Shown here piece by piece: positions 63,468-64,000 of a stretch of 64,000 nucleotides of DNA. A program made the position numbers and the translations under genes. Source of the DNA: Phreatobacter sp. (GTDB taxonomy: Bacteria; Pseudomonadota; Alphaproteobacteria; Rhizobiales; Phreatobacteraceae); assembly GCF_030691135.1 (NCBI RefSeq), contig NZ_JAUYFA010000085.1, positions 62,001 through 126,000 of the forward strand, in the 5' to 3' direction. Within the stretch, counting starts at the first letter, position 1. Each line of letters starts with the position of its first letter. Under the pieces are notes generated by a model. That model searched no databases, had not been told where the DNA came from, and saw only the letters and a list, made by a program, of their open reading frames with translations.

Positions 63468-64000
63468 TCAGGGCGTCTCGCCGCGCAGCAGCTTGGGGAC
63501 GTCGCCGGTGATACCGGCGGCCTGGCGGATGAAGAAGTTCTTCAGGCCCGGCAGACGGTCGACGAGGCCGAGGCCGAGATCGCGCACGAAGCGGACCGGC
63601 TGCGAGCCGTTGGAGAAGAGCCGGTTCAGCCCGTCGGTCGTGACGCCCATGACCGTCGTGTCGAAGCGCCGCCAGCGCTGGTAGCGGGCCAGCACGTCGG
63701 CAGCGCCATGGTCCATGCCGAGCCTTGCGGCATCGGCGAGACATTCGGCCAGCGCCGCGACGTCGCGGAAGCCTATGTTGATGCCCTGGCCGGCGATGGG
63801 ATGGATGACATGGGCCGCGTCCCCCACCAAAGCGAGGCGGGGCGCCACGAAGTCCCGCGCCACCTTCAGGCCGAGCGGATAGGCGGCGGGCTTGTCGAGC
63901 AGGGCAATCTCGCCGAGGCGGTGGCCGAAGCGCGTCTCGAGCTCGTCCAGGAACAGCTCGCGCGGCAGCCGGCACAGCCGTTCCGCGCGACCGGTCTCCT
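63468..64000 (-). CDS. UbiH/UbiF/COQ6-type FAD-dependent hydroxylase, C-terminal part (cut by window end)
   Basis: The C-terminal 177 codons of a ubiquinone-biosynthesis monooxygenase. The frame stays open from 63863, where the track begins, to the window end (ETGRAERLCRLPRELFLDEL, then FGHRLGEIALLDKPAAYPLGLK). The second FAD-binding motif RLALVGDAAHVIHPIAGQGINIGFRDVAALAECLADA identifies the UbiH/UbiF/COQ6 family (PF01494), which hydroxylates the quinone ring using NADPH and O2. The C-terminus LKNFFIRQAAGITGDVPKLLRGE is typical. The N-terminal GxGxxG domain lies outside the window. Confidence 0.92.
   Translation of the reverse strand, partial: ETGRAERLCRLPRELFLDELETRFGHRLGEIALLDKPAAYPLGLKVARDFVAPRLALVGDAAHVIHPIAGQGINIGFRDVAALAECLADAARLGMDHGAADVLARYQRWRRFDTTVMGVTTDGLNRLFSNGSQPVRFVRDLGLGLVDRLPGLKNFFIRQAAGITGDVPKLLRGETP

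Overview
The window is a high-GC, gene-dense stretch of chromosome from an alphaproteobacterium, most likely in the order Hyphomicrobiales (Rhizobiales). This rests on gene content and order: cobS-GNAT-cobT next to an esterase-like phytase gene and rpmF, a J-domain gene beside cobS, ccmAB next to acnA and a DUF1223 gene, phaA/phaB/phaR, a SitABCD-type metal transporter, a heme-binding DUF336 protein, and an L32 protein without zinc-finger cysteines. A Bosea- or Phreatobacter-like genus would fit, but the sequence alone does not settle it. I see no phage, insertion sequence, integrase, CRISPR array or toxin-antitoxin pair. This reads as ordinary backbone with several accessory catabolic clusters.

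Layout. 1-4.7 kb: the N-terminus of an SbtA-like permease (cut by the window edge), a TerC-family protein, an Asp/Glu racemase-family protein without its usual cysteines, small proteins, a cold-shock protein with its own promoter and terminator, a GNAT and tRNA-Gly(GCC). 4.8-8.9 kb: a catabolic cluster of a cytosine-deaminase-like amidohydrolase, a GlcD-like FAD oxidase, a flavodoxin-fold reductase and a MarR regulator. 8.9-15.6 kb: a Ugp/Mal-type ABC importer operon ending in a GarR/LtnD-like dehydrogenase, divergent from a GhrB-like 2-hydroxyacid dehydrogenase; together they look like uptake and oxidation of a sugar or sugar acid. 15.6-17 kb: NfeD and stomatin/paraslipin. 17.3-20.9 kb: the sitABCD-like Mn/Fe importer behind two palindromes that look like metalloregulator sites. 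21-30.1 kb: hemH, a PaaK-like ligase, an RluA-type synthase, ftsY, small proteins, a zincin, a CoxG-like protein, a methyltransferase-like protein, BrkB/YihY and a MacB-type permease.

30.2-42.8 kb: a GGDEF-EAL protein, argJ, mutT, an orphan Flp pilin, the phaB/phaA/phaR set for polyhydroxybutyrate, a second GGDEF-EAL protein with a degenerate GGDEF motif, a gamma-glutamyltransferase and a DUF336 protein. 42.9-50.5 kb: rpmF, an esterase-like phytase protein, cobT, a GNAT, cobS, a J-domain protein, a GST and ccmB/ccmA. 50.6-55.3 kb: acnA, a DUF1223 thioredoxin-like protein, a small protein and a CAP-domain lipoprotein. 55.3-61.8 kb: an apparent long operon holding an amidase, a separate allophanate-hydrolase C-terminal-like protein, a TauABC/SsuABC-type importer and a polysaccharide-deacetylase-like protein, next to a GntR/FCD regulator. 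This is the most system-like accessory module: uptake and hydrolysis of an unidentified amide or ureido compound. 61.8-64 kb: a DUF2125 protein, a ChaC-like protein and the C-terminus of a UbiH-type hydroxylase cut by the window end.

Regulatory structure that can be read directly includes a strong bidirectional terminator between the DUF336 gene and rpmF, the csp terminator, several hairpins overlapping convergent stop codons, and candidate operators at the sit and amidase promoters. Where a better ribosome-binding site or family alignment argued for it, I chose a start downstream of the ORF-track start.
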